Under the pieces are notes generated by a model. It had not been told where the DNA came from, ran no database searches, and saw nothing but the letters and a program-made list of their open reading frames with translations. Position numbers and translations under genes: made by a program. A stretch of 15,841 nucleotides of DNA from an uncultured Ruminococcus sp. Its GTDB lineage: Bacteria > Bacillota > Clostridia > Oscillospirales > Ruminococcaceae. This document shows, piece after piece, positions 7,245-14,592 of this stretch (its first letter is position 1; every line of letters begins with the position of its first letter). The stretch covers positions 1 through 15,841 of the forward strand of contig CAMWVM010000009.1 in NCBI GenBank assembly GCA_947177715.1. The letters are read 5' to 3'.

Positions 7245-8040
7245 TTTCTTCACCTCCGGTATGCCAGCCTAAGGTGCCTATCGCATCCATTAATTCTCGG
7301 TTAGTTTTTATTTTTTCCAGTACACCGGTAACTAATCGATAAAAGGCATCGAATTTTTGTAAAGCCTCGTCTTCATCATAGTCTCCGTGAACTACATCAC
7401 TAAGCTCACCAAAAAGTTTGTAGCCGTCTTCAGCAAATTCCGAAGGGATGATATTACATTGATCTTTTACTGGTGTAAGAATCTGAATAAATGGTTTAAG
7501 ATTGCCATTTGCTTTCCTTGTTTCAATTGGAGGAACTGCAGCCTCTGCTGTTTGAGTAATAATTCTTTCAAAAACTTTTCTCAAATAAACGATAGATCCT
7601 GCTCCGAATCCTTCTCTAGCCGCCTTTTTAGCTTTTTCCAAAGCGTCTGTAAAATCGCCATAAGTTTCAGTATTTAGCGAAACTGCTTCGGAAAATTTTT
7701 CACTTCTTTTTGCAATACGCACATAAGGATATTGGCTATGTATATTATCTTCCTCCCTACACTCAAGCAAGAACCACATTTGTACAGAAGCTCCGCAACG
7801 GGGACATTCAAGAACACAATCAACGCTAACAGTTTGTTCATTTACACCAATACAAAATAGATCTTCCCCAGAATAAAATGTTCGTTGATCGCTGCAATTG
7901 TTACAATAATAGTTTAATGCAACCTTACCGACTGCAATTTTTTTAGAATTTCCGGTTTTAAGCTTTCTACTGCTTAAAAAACCTTCTATTTGCACATAAT
8001 CTGTCGTTATCGGTTTTGATAACACATCTGATAATCTCAT
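7237..8040 (-). CDS. Zinc-ribbon, DUF4145-like protein embedded in the hsd operon
   Basis: A 267-residue soluble protein. The N-terminal half has CNNC (Cys46, Cys49) and CPRC (Cys79, Cys82), a likely zinc ribbon, with extra cysteines at 63, 75 and 94. The C-terminal half (about 130-245) is helical: LRKVFERII, then LSDVVHGDYDEDEAL. This resembles the DUF4145 pattern of a helix, then a conserved Asp/His-Gly segment, seen in proteins near restriction and other defence genes. It sits between hsdM (3-nt gap) and hsdS (8-nt overlap) with its ribosome site inside the end of hsdM, so it is made together with the enzyme. An accessory or regulatory role in restriction is inferred from position only. 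No nuclease or methylase motif was found. Confidence 0.8.
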   Translation of the reverse strand: MRLSDVLSKPITTDYVQIEGFLSSRKLKTGNSKKIAVGKVALNYYCNNCSDQRTFYSGEDLFCIGVNEQTVSVDCVLECPRCGASVQMWFLLECREEDNIHSQYPYVRIAKRSEKFSEAVSLNTETYGDFTDALEKAKKAAREGFGAGSIVYLRKVFERIITQTAEAAVPPIETRKANGNLKPFIQILTPVKDQCNIIPSEFAEDGYKLFGELSDVVHGDYDEDEALQKFDAFYRLVTGVLEKIKTNRELMDAIGTLGWHTGGEENE

Positions 8041-8043
8041 TTA

Positions 8044-9663
8044 TTACGCCTCCTCAATTTCAGCTATAATCGCATCAATTTCGGTACGCAATGTATTTTC
8101 ACGCCGAACAATTTGAGATATTTGCTCGTTAAGGACAGCTATATCAACAACTTCTCTTGTATCCTCACTTTCTACATAAGTTGATACAGAAAGATTATAA
8201 TCCTCTTTTTCAATATCTTCCTGTTTAACGAGCGCAGCAAAGTGATCTTTTGATTTTCTGCTTGTATAAGCATTTAAAATGTTTGCAATATTTTTCGGAT
8301 CTAATTTGTTGCTGTTTGTAGCTTTGGTAAACTCTTTTGAAGCATCAATAAATAAAGTGCTGTTATCTATTTTAGATTTTTTGAGCACCATAATACAAGT
8401 TGCAATGCTCGTTCCATAGAAAAGATTGTCAGGCAACTGAATGATGCATTCAATATAGTTGTTATCAATCAGATATTTTCTGATTTTTTGTTCTGCTCCG
8501 CCACGATACATAATGCCAGGGAAACAAACAATAGCAGCCGTCCCGTTTGTTGCAAGCCAATGCAGAGAATGCATAATAAATGCAAAGTCGGCTTTCGACT
8601 TGGGCGCAAGCACGCCGGCAGGAGAAAAGCGAGGATCATTTATCAATGTTCCATTGTCAGCTCCCTCCCATCTAATAGAATAGGGCGGATTTGAAACGAT
8701 GGCCTCAAATGGTTCTTCATCCCAATGCTTAGGATCAACTAAAGTATCACCATGCTCAATGCTGAATTTATCATAACCTATATCGTGCAAGAACATATTG
8801 ATACGGCAAAGGTTATAGGTAGTAATATTAATTTCTTGCCCAAAAAATCCGTTTCTCACATTTTCTTTACCGAGAATTTTTGCAAACTTCAGAAGTAATG
8901 ACCCGCTACCAACGGCAGGATCGTATACTTTATTTACTTCTGTTTTTCCTACTAAGGTGATCTTAGTTAGAAGTTCGGATACCTCTTGTGGAGTAAAAAA
9001 TTCTCCACCGCTTTTGCCCGCATTAGAAGCATACATTCCCATTAAATACTCATATGTATCGCCAAAAGCATCGATGGAATTATCTTGATAATTACCAAGC
9101 TCCATATCTCCGATAACGGTGATTAACTTTTTGAGTCTTTTGTTTCTTTTAATAACTGTTGGTCCAAGCTTATTGCTGTTGACATCTATGTCATCAAACA
9201 ATCCTTTAAAGTTCTCTTCGCTCGGGCTGCCAATGGCAGACGCTTCAATATTTTTAAAGTTCGTTTGCAATATTTCGTTTAAGTTTTCGTCTAAATCAGC
9301 GACTTCTACTTCTTTTCCGTCTTTTTCTTTAGCGTCTTTATCTGCTTTTTTAATTCTGTTTAATAAATTTCCAAACAATTCACTGGGCAGGATAAAAAAG
9401 CCTTTTTCCTGTACGATATCATCTCTAACGCTTGAAGCTTCTTCATCACTGATTTTAGCATAATCAAAATCGGTGTTTCCTGCATCCCATTCGCCTTTGT
9501 TCAGATAGGTTGTAAGATTTTCGGATATATATCTATAAAATAGCATACCTAAAACATATTGTTTAAAATCCCAACCATCAACGCTTCCTCTAAGTTCATT
9601 GGCAAGTGCCCATATTGTACGGTAAAGTTCTGTTCTCTCTTGTTCTCTTTTATTATCACTCAT
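8044..9663 (-). CDS. hsdM: Type I DNA adenine methyltransferase subunit HsdM
   Basis: A 539-residue N6-adenine methyltransferase subunit that pairs with HsdS to mark host sites using S-adenosylmethionine. The N-terminal helical HsdM domain (about 8-170, with WDFKQYVLGMLFYRYIS) is followed by the catalytic domain. This shows the SAM-binding motif I DPAVGSG (248-254) and the catalytic NPPY (325-328). Length and motifs agree with the EcoR124I-type family (about 520). The start overlaps the regulator gene by 8 nt, with GGAGAG about 9 nt upstream of the ATG. The frame is intact, as expected, since active restriction without methylation would be lethal. Confidence 0.96.
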   Translation of the reverse strand: MSDNKREQERTELYRTIWALANELRGSVDGWDFKQYVLGMLFYRYISENLTTYLNKGEWDAGNTDFDYAKISDEEASSVRDDIVQEKGFFILPSELFGNLLNRIKKADKDAKEKDGKEVEVADLDENLNEILQTNFKNIEASAIGSPSEENFKGLFDDIDVNSNKLGPTVIKRNKRLKKLITVIGDMELGNYQDNSIDAFGDTYEYLMGMYASNAGKSGGEFFTPQEVSELLTKITLVGKTEVNKVYDPAVGSGSLLLKFAKILGKENVRNGFFGQEINITTYNLCRINMFLHDIGYDKFSIEHGDTLVDPKHWDEEPFEAIVSNPPYSIRWEGADNGTLINDPRFSPAGVLAPKSKADFAFIMHSLHWLATNGTAAIVCFPGIMYRGGAEQKIRKYLIDNNYIECIIQLPDNLFYGTSIATCIMVLKKSKIDNSTLFIDASKEFTKATNSNKLDPKNIANILNAYTSRKSKDHFAALVKQEDIEKEDYNLSVSTYVESEDTREVVDIAVLNEQISQIVRRENTLRTEIDAIIAEIEEA

Positions 9664-10009
9664 CTTTATACTCTCCGTTCTTCAATAATTTTTCGTAATC
9701 TATTCCTTTTCGCAATTGTTTACACAAGTCTTCATCTTTTAGAGCTTGTGCAATATCAGCAGGCACTTCATTTCGCTCTTGTGCAGCCAAATCAAAAAAC
9801 AATGGTATTTGCTCAGGCTTAGGATTTAACAACTGAAGCATTGCGATTTGTCTGTCCGGGGGAGGTGGATTGACTTTACCGCTTAAAATATCGTAGAAAT
9901 AAGGCTTTTTTATGCCAAGTGCGGTGTAAAACTTAATGTTTGATAATTTTGCCTCTTTTATCATTTGCGCAAGCAAATTGCAGAATTTTATAGAATCATC
10001 AACAATCAA
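9656..10009 (-). CDS. XRE-like helix-turn-helix regulator heading the hsd operon
   Basis: A 117-residue small DNA-binding protein. A helix-turn-helix is visible at about residues 20-45 (IKFYTALGIKKPYFYDILSG), followed by FFDLAAQERNEVPADIAQAL. That tail is common in XRE-family regulators of mobile elements, where it reads as DLA-x-x-R-x-x-x-P-x-DI. The start is TTG at 10009, preceded by GGTGGTGAT as ribosome site; no ATG fits. It is the first gene of the operon and overlaps hsdM by 8 nt. A 16-bp palindrome lies just downstream of the -10 box, so it probably represses its own operon and tunes restriction expression, as controller proteins do elsewhere. The C-terminal 25 residues are charged and without recognised features. 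Confidence 0.8.
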   Translation of the reverse strand: MIVDDSIKFCNLLAQMIKEAKLSNIKFYTALGIKKPYFYDILSGKVNPPPPDRQIAMLQLLNPKPEQIPLFFDLAAQERNEVPADIAQALKDEDLCKQLRKGIDYEKLLKNGEYKDE

Positions 10010-10034
10010 GTAATCACCACCACTTCTAAATTAT

Positions 10035-10061
10035 TATGTAAGTTTACATACTAACATACTA
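10035..10061. promoter_or_regulatory. Operator-like palindrome and direct repeats at the hsd promoter
   Basis: TATGTAAGTTTACATA (10035-10050) is a perfect inverted repeat placed between the -10 box and the start codon. It runs into two tandem copies of ACATACTA (10046-10053 and 10054-10061), the second of which covers the -10 box. This is a typical position for repression, and the XRE-like regulator made from this promoter is the obvious candidate ligand. Binding is inferred. Confidence 0.6.
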
Positions 10062-10084
10062 TCATATTTTGTAGCAAAAGTCAA
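10056..10084 (-). promoter_or_regulatory. Promoter of the hsd operon
   Basis: Read on the minus strand: TTGACT (10084-10079), a 17-bp spacer, and TAGTAT (10061-10056). It is the only good promoter upstream of the five-gene leftward operon and gives a leader of about 40 nt before the TTG start. It lies back to back with the rightward promoter at 10135-10163. Confidence 0.75.
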
Positions 10085-10134
10085 TTGTATTTATGCGTGT
10101 AAAAAATTAAAATGGACATAATAATAGTTTTTTC

Positions 10135-10163
10135 TTGACAACATCATTGCTTTACGATAAAAT
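10135..10163 (+). promoter_or_regulatory. Rightward promoter in the intergenic region
   Basis: Perfect -35 TTGACA (10135-10140), 17-bp spacer, -10 TAAAAT (10158-10163). It points towards the mobilisation genes, but the first start codon is over 600 bp away, past several hairpins. Confidence 0.65.
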
Positions 10164-10357
10164 TAGTTAAATAACCTTGAACGAGAGGTTACAACTGAAT
10201 ACAAGATGTTTTGATTGAGAAGTGGCAAAACCGCCTAACGCCTGCATGTATGCCAAGCCTTAACAGGCTTGAGAAAATATCGCCGTCCGCACTCTATGCT
10301 TTTTGGTACTGTCAGCAAGTGAACGGATGAACAAACAGTCTCGTCTTTGAATTTTAA

Positions 10358-10440
10358 AGCCGATACATAGAACATTATCTTGAAGCGAGAGCAAAGTTCC
10401 CGCCGATTTTTGATGTCTCTGTGTATCGGCTCTTTTGTTT
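10358..10440 (+). terminator. Possible terminator hairpin of the intergenic transcript
   Basis: Ten-bp perfect arms AGCCGATACA (10358-10367) and TGTATCGGCT (10422-10431) are followed by CTTTTGTTTT. The loop is long (54 nt) but contains an inner GAAC/GTTC pair (10370-10373 with 10396-10399). Terminator function is likely but not certain; it could instead be part of a functional RNA. Confidence 0.4.
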
Positions 10441-10680
10441 TCATAAAAGAGTTCAGAAATTCTGTCAGGAGGTTAATAAAACTCCTTTTTCGTTACCTAC
10501 CAAGTGATGGCAACTAAAATTTACACCCTCAAAAATTGAATGACCGTCTGAATGGGATACTCCGCCAAGACTTTCCAAATGGAAACGAGCGAGACAACGC
10601 CGCTGAAAAAACAGGGACAGGAATGACATTCAGGTAGAACGGCAAAGAGAAAACTGCTGTCCACAGGAATAGCGAGCATC

Positions 10681-10751
10681 GGATTTTGATACCCAAAATC
10701 CAAATCCACACCGCTTATGGGTGTGGACTAAACTCAGGGAAAATCCCCTGA
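10681..10751. other. Candidate oriT: three adjacent perfect hairpins upstream of mobC
   Basis: GGATTTTG/CAAAATCC (10681-10701), TCCACACC/GGTGTGGA (10705-10727) and TCAGGG/CCCTGA (10734-10751) follow each other without gaps longer than 6 nt. They end 34 bp before the mobC-like frame. Clustered inverted repeats beside the accessory and relaxase genes are the usual layout of transfer origins of mobilisable elements. No nic consensus could be assigned with confidence. Confidence 0.5.
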
Positions 10752-10793
10752 ATACCCCTCAAAAGATAAAACACAAGAACGGAGATGATATTT

Positions 10794-11087
10794 TTGAGTA
10801 AAGAAATCAATGAAAAAGTGAGAATAAAAGTACGGCTAACCGAAGAAGAAAACGAAAAACTAAAACGCTGTGCGGCAGCGTACGGGTTGTCCCAAGCGGA
10901 ATTTATTCGTCAGCTTTGTAAAGGTAAAACGCCTAAGCCGCAGCCGTCAAAAGAGTTCTGGGAGCTATTGAATACCCTTTACTCTGTCCATAACGGCTTT
11001 CAGAGATGTGCCAAATACGAGCCGTCTGCTTTGGAAAATTGCAAGGAAATTGAAAGCCTGATCCTCGAATTACAGGAGGCGGGATAA
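10794..11087 (+). CDS. MobC-like relaxosome accessory protein
   Basis: A protein of about 97 residues (100 if started at the ATG at 10785). The N-terminal half, VRIKVRLTEEENEKLKRCAA then LSQAEFIRQLC, has the pattern of a ribbon-helix-helix DNA-binding domain as in MobC/plasmid mobilisation proteins. The C-terminal half is helical. It would bind oriT and help the relaxase nick it. TTG at 10794 is preferred as start because GGAG (10781-10784) directly abuts the ATG at 10785 but is 9 nt from the TTG. It overlaps the relaxase start by one base (ATAATGG junction). The frame is intact, unlike the two large mobility genes after it. Confidence 0.75.
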   Translation: MSKEINEKVRIKVRLTEEENEKLKRCAAAYGLSQAEFIRQLCKGKTPKPQPSKEFWELLNTLYSVHNGFQRCAKYEPSALENCKEIESLILELQEAG

Positions 11088-12442
11088 TGGCTACTACAAG
11101 CCTATGGCATATCGAAGGTCGATTAAAAGACCTCATTGCCTATGTGGAAAATCCCGAAAAGATAAGAACGGACAATCCTGATTTACAGCCGTTGTGGGAT
11201 ATATTTTCCTATGTCAGCCGCCCCGAAGCCACCGAGCAGGGTGTGTATGTTTCCGCTATTAACTGTTTGAAAGAAATAGCTTTACAGCAGATGATTTTAA
11301 CGAAAAGGCAGTACGGAAAAGAAAATGGATATATCGCTTGGCACGGCTATCAGAGCTTTAAGCCCGATGAAGTTACGCCCGAACAGGCACGCCAAATCGG
11401 CTTGCAGACCGCCAAAGAAATGTGGGGAGAACGGTATCAGATTATCGTCACTACTCATCTTGACAAAGACCATCTGCACAATCATTTTTGTTTCAACTCA
11501 GTTTCCTTCCTTGACGGAAAGAAATACAACTATTCCAAAACAGAGCAAAGAAAACTCCGTGATGTATCTGACCGTATATGCAGAGAACACGGATTGTCTG
11601 TCATAGAAAATCCACACAAAGCACCGTCAAGACAAGTATGGCTTGATGAAAAAAGCGGCAAGCCGACATGATACAATGTCTACCGTGAAGATGTAAAGTA
11701 GGAAATCAATTTCAGCCGCCCCTACTATATGGAAGAATATCTAATGCGAAAAGGATATATCACCGACTTTACGGGCAAGCATTGGAAGATACGATTGCCG
11801 CAGTATGAGCATTTCACAAGGTTGGATACACTGGATAAAAGATGGACACCCGAAAATATTGAAAGAACAATGGGAGCATACGCTTCTTTCGGAAACCGCA
11901 GGGCGACAATTAACTATCCGCCCCAAATGCCGCAGAATTTGAAAGAATGGTTTAAGCCTTTTCAAAAAACAAGCCATATCTACAAACTGTATCTGCACTA
12001 CTGCTATCTGTTAGGTGTACTGCCCAAGAAAACAGAGTATAAACCTACAAGTCCATATCTCAAAGAGGACTTAAAGAAGCTCGATGAATTTTCCGAGCAG
12101 GTGCGGTATATGAGTAAATACGGCATTAAAACCTTTGATGATCTGTATGCGGACAGAGATAAGTTGCAGGCTGAAATGGATAAACTGATTACCTATCGTA
12201 CCAAACTGCAAAACAAAATCCGCAGAGCGTCACCAGCCGAAAAAGAAACCCTACGGAAAGAAAAATCAGGCGTTACAGAGAGGATAACGGAACTGCGAAA
12301 ACAACTGAAACTGAACAAGGGCATTGAGGAACGCTCGGTAAAAATCCAAGAGAAAACCGATATGCTCTATGCCAACGAATACAGGGAAAAAGAGGAAATG
12401 CAGAACAGAAAATCACAGAGAAAGGAGCGTAACGCACGATGA
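11087..12442 (+). pseudogene. Relaxase (MobA/VirD2-type) broken by two in-frame stops
   Basis: The frame would give about 451 residues but is stopped by TGA at 11669-11671 and TAG at 11699-11701; it then continues in the same frame to 12442. The N-terminal relaxase domain keeps the metal-binding three-histidine motif HLDKDHLHNHF (about residues 124-134), and the C-terminal part is a charged coiled coil. An intact copy would nick oriT and lead the strand during conjugal mobilisation. The context SGKPT-stop-YNVYREDVK-stop-EINFSRPYYMEEY fits sense codons CGA (Arg) and CAG (Gln) changed by single C-to-T transitions. The piece before the first stop, 194 residues, retains the catalytic histidines and could conceivably still be made. 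It follows mobC directly and overlaps the tnpW-like gene by 4 nt. Confidence 0.9.
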
Positions 12443-12711
12443 AAGATAATGTTCTCTATATTGATGAGCAGGGCTACCCTTGCGATGATTACAGAGATAT
12501 TCACGAAGCGATTGAAGAAACGACGAAAATGCTTCTGTCAATGACAAAGGAAGAGCGCATAAACTGGTTTCGCAAAAGCAGGTATCCGTATCCTATCAAC
12601 TTTGATATGGAAATCGGCAATACGGTTTACTCCGTATCAAGTCATTTTAACAGAATCGCAAACGAGAGCTTGCAGCAAAAAGCACAGAGAATTATCTTGA
12701 ACAAGCTGTAA
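12439..12711 (+). CDS. TnpW-like small transposon protein
   Basis: A 90-residue protein. Its C-terminal third (MEIGNTVYSVSSHFN, then QQKAQRIIL) resembles the short TnpW proteins of Tn4451-type elements, which carry an IG-x-T-x-Y-x-V-x-x-HF pattern. The N-terminal part (YIDEQGYPCDDYRDIHEAIEE, then MTKEERINWFRKSRYPYP) is an added segment of unknown role. It overlaps the relaxase end by 4 nt (ATGA) and has an AAAGGAG ribosome site at about 12420-12426. It is positioned between relaxase and recombinase. Function is unknown in the family. Confidence 0.65.
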   Translation: MKDNVLYIDEQGYPCDDYRDIHEAIEETTKMLLSMTKEERINWFRKSRYPYPINFDMEIGNTVYSVSSHFNRIANESLQQKAQRIILNKL

Positions 12712-12737
12712 AACTTTTACTGCACCACATTAAAGCG

Positions 12738-12766
12738 TTGAATTTTGGCGGCAGATATGGTATGAT
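12738..12766 (+). promoter_or_regulatory. Promoter of the recombinase gene
   Basis: TTGAAT (12738-12743), 17-bp spacer, TATGAT (12761-12766). The start codon at 12814 follows with an AAAGGAG ribosome site about 6 nt upstream. The -10 box lies inside one arm of a long inverted repeat. Confidence 0.65.
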
Positions 12767-12795
12767 AGAAACACCTACAAATCATATCATATCTG
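12752..12795. repeat. 15-bp inverted repeat overlapping the recombinase -10 box
   Basis: CAGATATGGTATGAT (12752-12766) pairs with ATCATATCATATCTG (12781-12795) with a single G-T mismatch and a 14-bp gap. The left arm contains the -10 box and the right arm lies in the leader just before the ribosome site. It is therefore more likely a protein-binding operator than an RNA hairpin, since only the right arm would be fully transcribed. Confidence 0.65.
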
Positions 12796-12813
12796 GCTGC
12801 GGAAAGGAGTTAT

Positions 12814-14489
12814 ATGAACACAAAACAGTCAGATAAACGAATTACCGCCCTGTACGCAAGGCTTTTCCGTGATGATGAGAAAGACGGCATATCGAGCAGT
12901 ATTCAAAATCAAAAAGCCATTCTTGAAAAGTACGCAAAGGACAACAATCTGCCTAATCCCCGTTTCTTCTATGATGACGGATTTTCGGGCGTTAGCTTCA
13001 CAAGACCCGCATTTATGGAAATTATGGAGCTTGCAGAACAGGGCTTGGTTGCCAACCTCGTTGTAAAAGACCATTCAAGGCTCGGACGAAACCGCCTTGT
13101 GGTCGGTCAGCTTTTAGAGCAAGATTTCATCCGTTTAGATGTGCGGTATATCGCCATTATGGACAACATCGACACGGCAAAGGGTATCAGCGACATTGTT
13201 CCGATGCAGGATTTATTTAACGAATGGCACGCAAAGAACACCAGCGATAAAGTACGCAGAGTAATGCAGAGCAAGGGGATGTCAGGCGTACCGCTGACTA
13301 CCAATCCACCCTTCGGATATATGAAAAATCCGAACAATAAGGACGAGTGGCTTGTGGATGAGCCTGCGGCAGAGATTGTCAGAAAAATCTTTGACCTATG
13401 TGTTTCAGGACTCGGACCAACGCAGATAGCTAAGCGGTTGAAATTGAAGAAGATAATGACCCCTACCGAGTATTGGAACAGTATCAGCAGAAATTGCAGT
13501 AAGCTACTCGCCGTTCCGTATAACTGGTGTTCGGCAACGGTTGCAGACATTCTTTCAAAGCAGGAATACTGCGGAGATACGGTCAATTTCCGAAGCACAA
13601 CTAAGTCTTTCAAGAACAAAAAAATCGAAAGACCACAGGATGAATGGAAAGTATTTCCGAATACCCACCCTGCCATCATTGAGCGTGAGGTATTTGAATT
13701 GGTGCAGGAACTCAGACAGCACCGCCGCAGACCGACCAAGAGCGGAATTGTCGGCCCGTTTTCGGGACTTCTCTACTGTGCTGATTGCGGCGAAAAACTG
13801 TATTACAGCGTGACGAACAACTACAAACGGGAACAAGCCTATTTCTTCTGTTCCGCTTACCGAAAAAATTCTGAGGTCTGCTCCGCACACTATATCCGAG
13901 AAAAGGTTGTAGAAAGCTTTGTGCTGGAAAGTATGCAGCGGGTGCTGTGGTATGTGCAGACCTATGAAAAACTGTTCGCCAGGCGGCAGATGGAGGATTT
14001 CGGGGAGAAAAAGAAGAAGTAGATTGCCGAGAAGCGAAGAGAGCTTGACAGGGCAAAACGGCGTGTCACCGAGATTGACGAGATAATCCAAAAGCTATAC
14101 GAGGATAATGCTATGGGCAGGATAAGCGATGAACGGTTTGCCACCATGTCAATATCTTTGGAAAACGAGCAAAGCAGACTGAAAGACAGTATCCCTGAAA
14201 TGGAAAGCTATCTTGAAAACGCCAAAATTCAGACAGAAGGTTTACAGCGGTTCATTGACAGATTAAAGAGGGTAACGCAGCTTACCGAGCTTACGCCCGA
14301 ACTGATACACGAATTTATTGAAAGAATTATCGTGTATGCACCGAAATATCTTGACGGCAAGCGTGTTCAGTTGATGGATATTTACTACAACGGCGTAGGC
14401 ATACTTCGAGAACTCAGCTCGAAGAAATGGAAGAAGCGTTCCAAGAACATTTAGCAGAACAGGAACACAGCAAAGTAAAAACGGCATAG
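12814..14489 (+). pseudogene. Large serine recombinase (TnpX/TndX type), inactivated
   Basis: The integrase/excisionase of the element, normally about 550 residues. Visible parts are the resolvase domain (about 9-150, with VKDHSRLGRNR), the recombinase domain (about 165-300, with NPPFGYM and DEPAAEIVRKIF), and a zinc ribbon (CADC, then FFCSAYRKNSEVCSAHYIRE). There are three lesions. The catalytic serine of the Y-x-R-x-S motif is Phe18 (ALYARLFRDD, TTC at 12865-12867). A TAG at 14020-14022 interrupts the frame after residue 402, and the same frame resumes to 14454. A net -1 (or +2) shift near 14405-14425 moves the natural tail (LEEMEEAFQEHLAEQEHS) into another frame that ends at 14489. It should be unable to excise the element. 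Confidence 0.9.
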
Positions 14490-14534
14490 CCAAGACTACA
14501 CCGCTTAATAAAATCAATTATTTAATTTAAGATA

Positions 14535-14592
14535 CAAAAAGTCCTTGGGGCCCTTCCTTACTGAGGGTGCCCCAAGAGGGTGATTTTTTTAT
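14535..14592. terminator. Bidirectional terminator at the island's right edge
   Basis: CTTGGGGCCC (14544-14553) pairs with GGGTGCCCCAAG (14565-14576) with one bulge. Rightward it is followed by AGGGTGATTTTTTT, and leftward by GACTTTTTG, so it can end both the recombinase and the permease transcripts. The segment next to the permease stop codon, AAAAAAATCACCC on the minus strand, matches that after the carboxypeptidase stop at the left edge. Confidence 0.85.

Larger units (their letters stand above)
10010..10784. other. Non-coding region between hsd and mobilisation modules
   Basis: There is no convincing gene in 775 bp. It contains the divergent promoters at 10056-10084 and 10135-10163. It also has a run of perfect hairpins: TAACCT/AGGTTA (10072-10091), CAAGCCT/AGGCTTG with a TAAC loop (10254-10271), AGCCGATACA/TGTATCGGCT (10358-10431, long loop, T-rich after it) and AGGAG/CTCCT followed by five T (10467-10490). 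A triple-hairpin cluster lies at 10681-10751. The rightward promoter has no reading frame for about 600 bp, so this segment may yield a structured leader or small RNA, and the right part probably holds the transfer origin. Confidence 0.6.

Noticed and set aside
6063..7253. Phase-variable hsdS shuffling by inversion
   Set aside because: There is only one hsdS, no partial second copy and no inverted TRD repeats, and the only recombinase is a disrupted large serine type for element excision.
10235..10444. 69-residue leftward frame in the intergenic region
   Set aside because: It lies across hairpins, has no clear ribosome site and no recognisable domain; it is probably a chance frame in structured DNA.
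10467..10490. AGGAGG at 10467 as a ribosome site for a small gene
   Set aside because: No start codon with a sustained frame follows. It pairs with CTCCT and a T run, fitting a weak terminator hairpin instead.
11669..14022. Stop-codon recoding in the element (readthrough of TGA and TAG)
   Set aside because: Both TGA and TAG would need recoding in the same genes while other genes here end normally with TAA, TGA or TAG. The extra catalytic Ser-to-Phe change and frameshift point to decay.
13107..14091. Long leftward frames opposite the recombinase
   Set aside because: They are shadows of the coding strand with no ribosome sites or domains.
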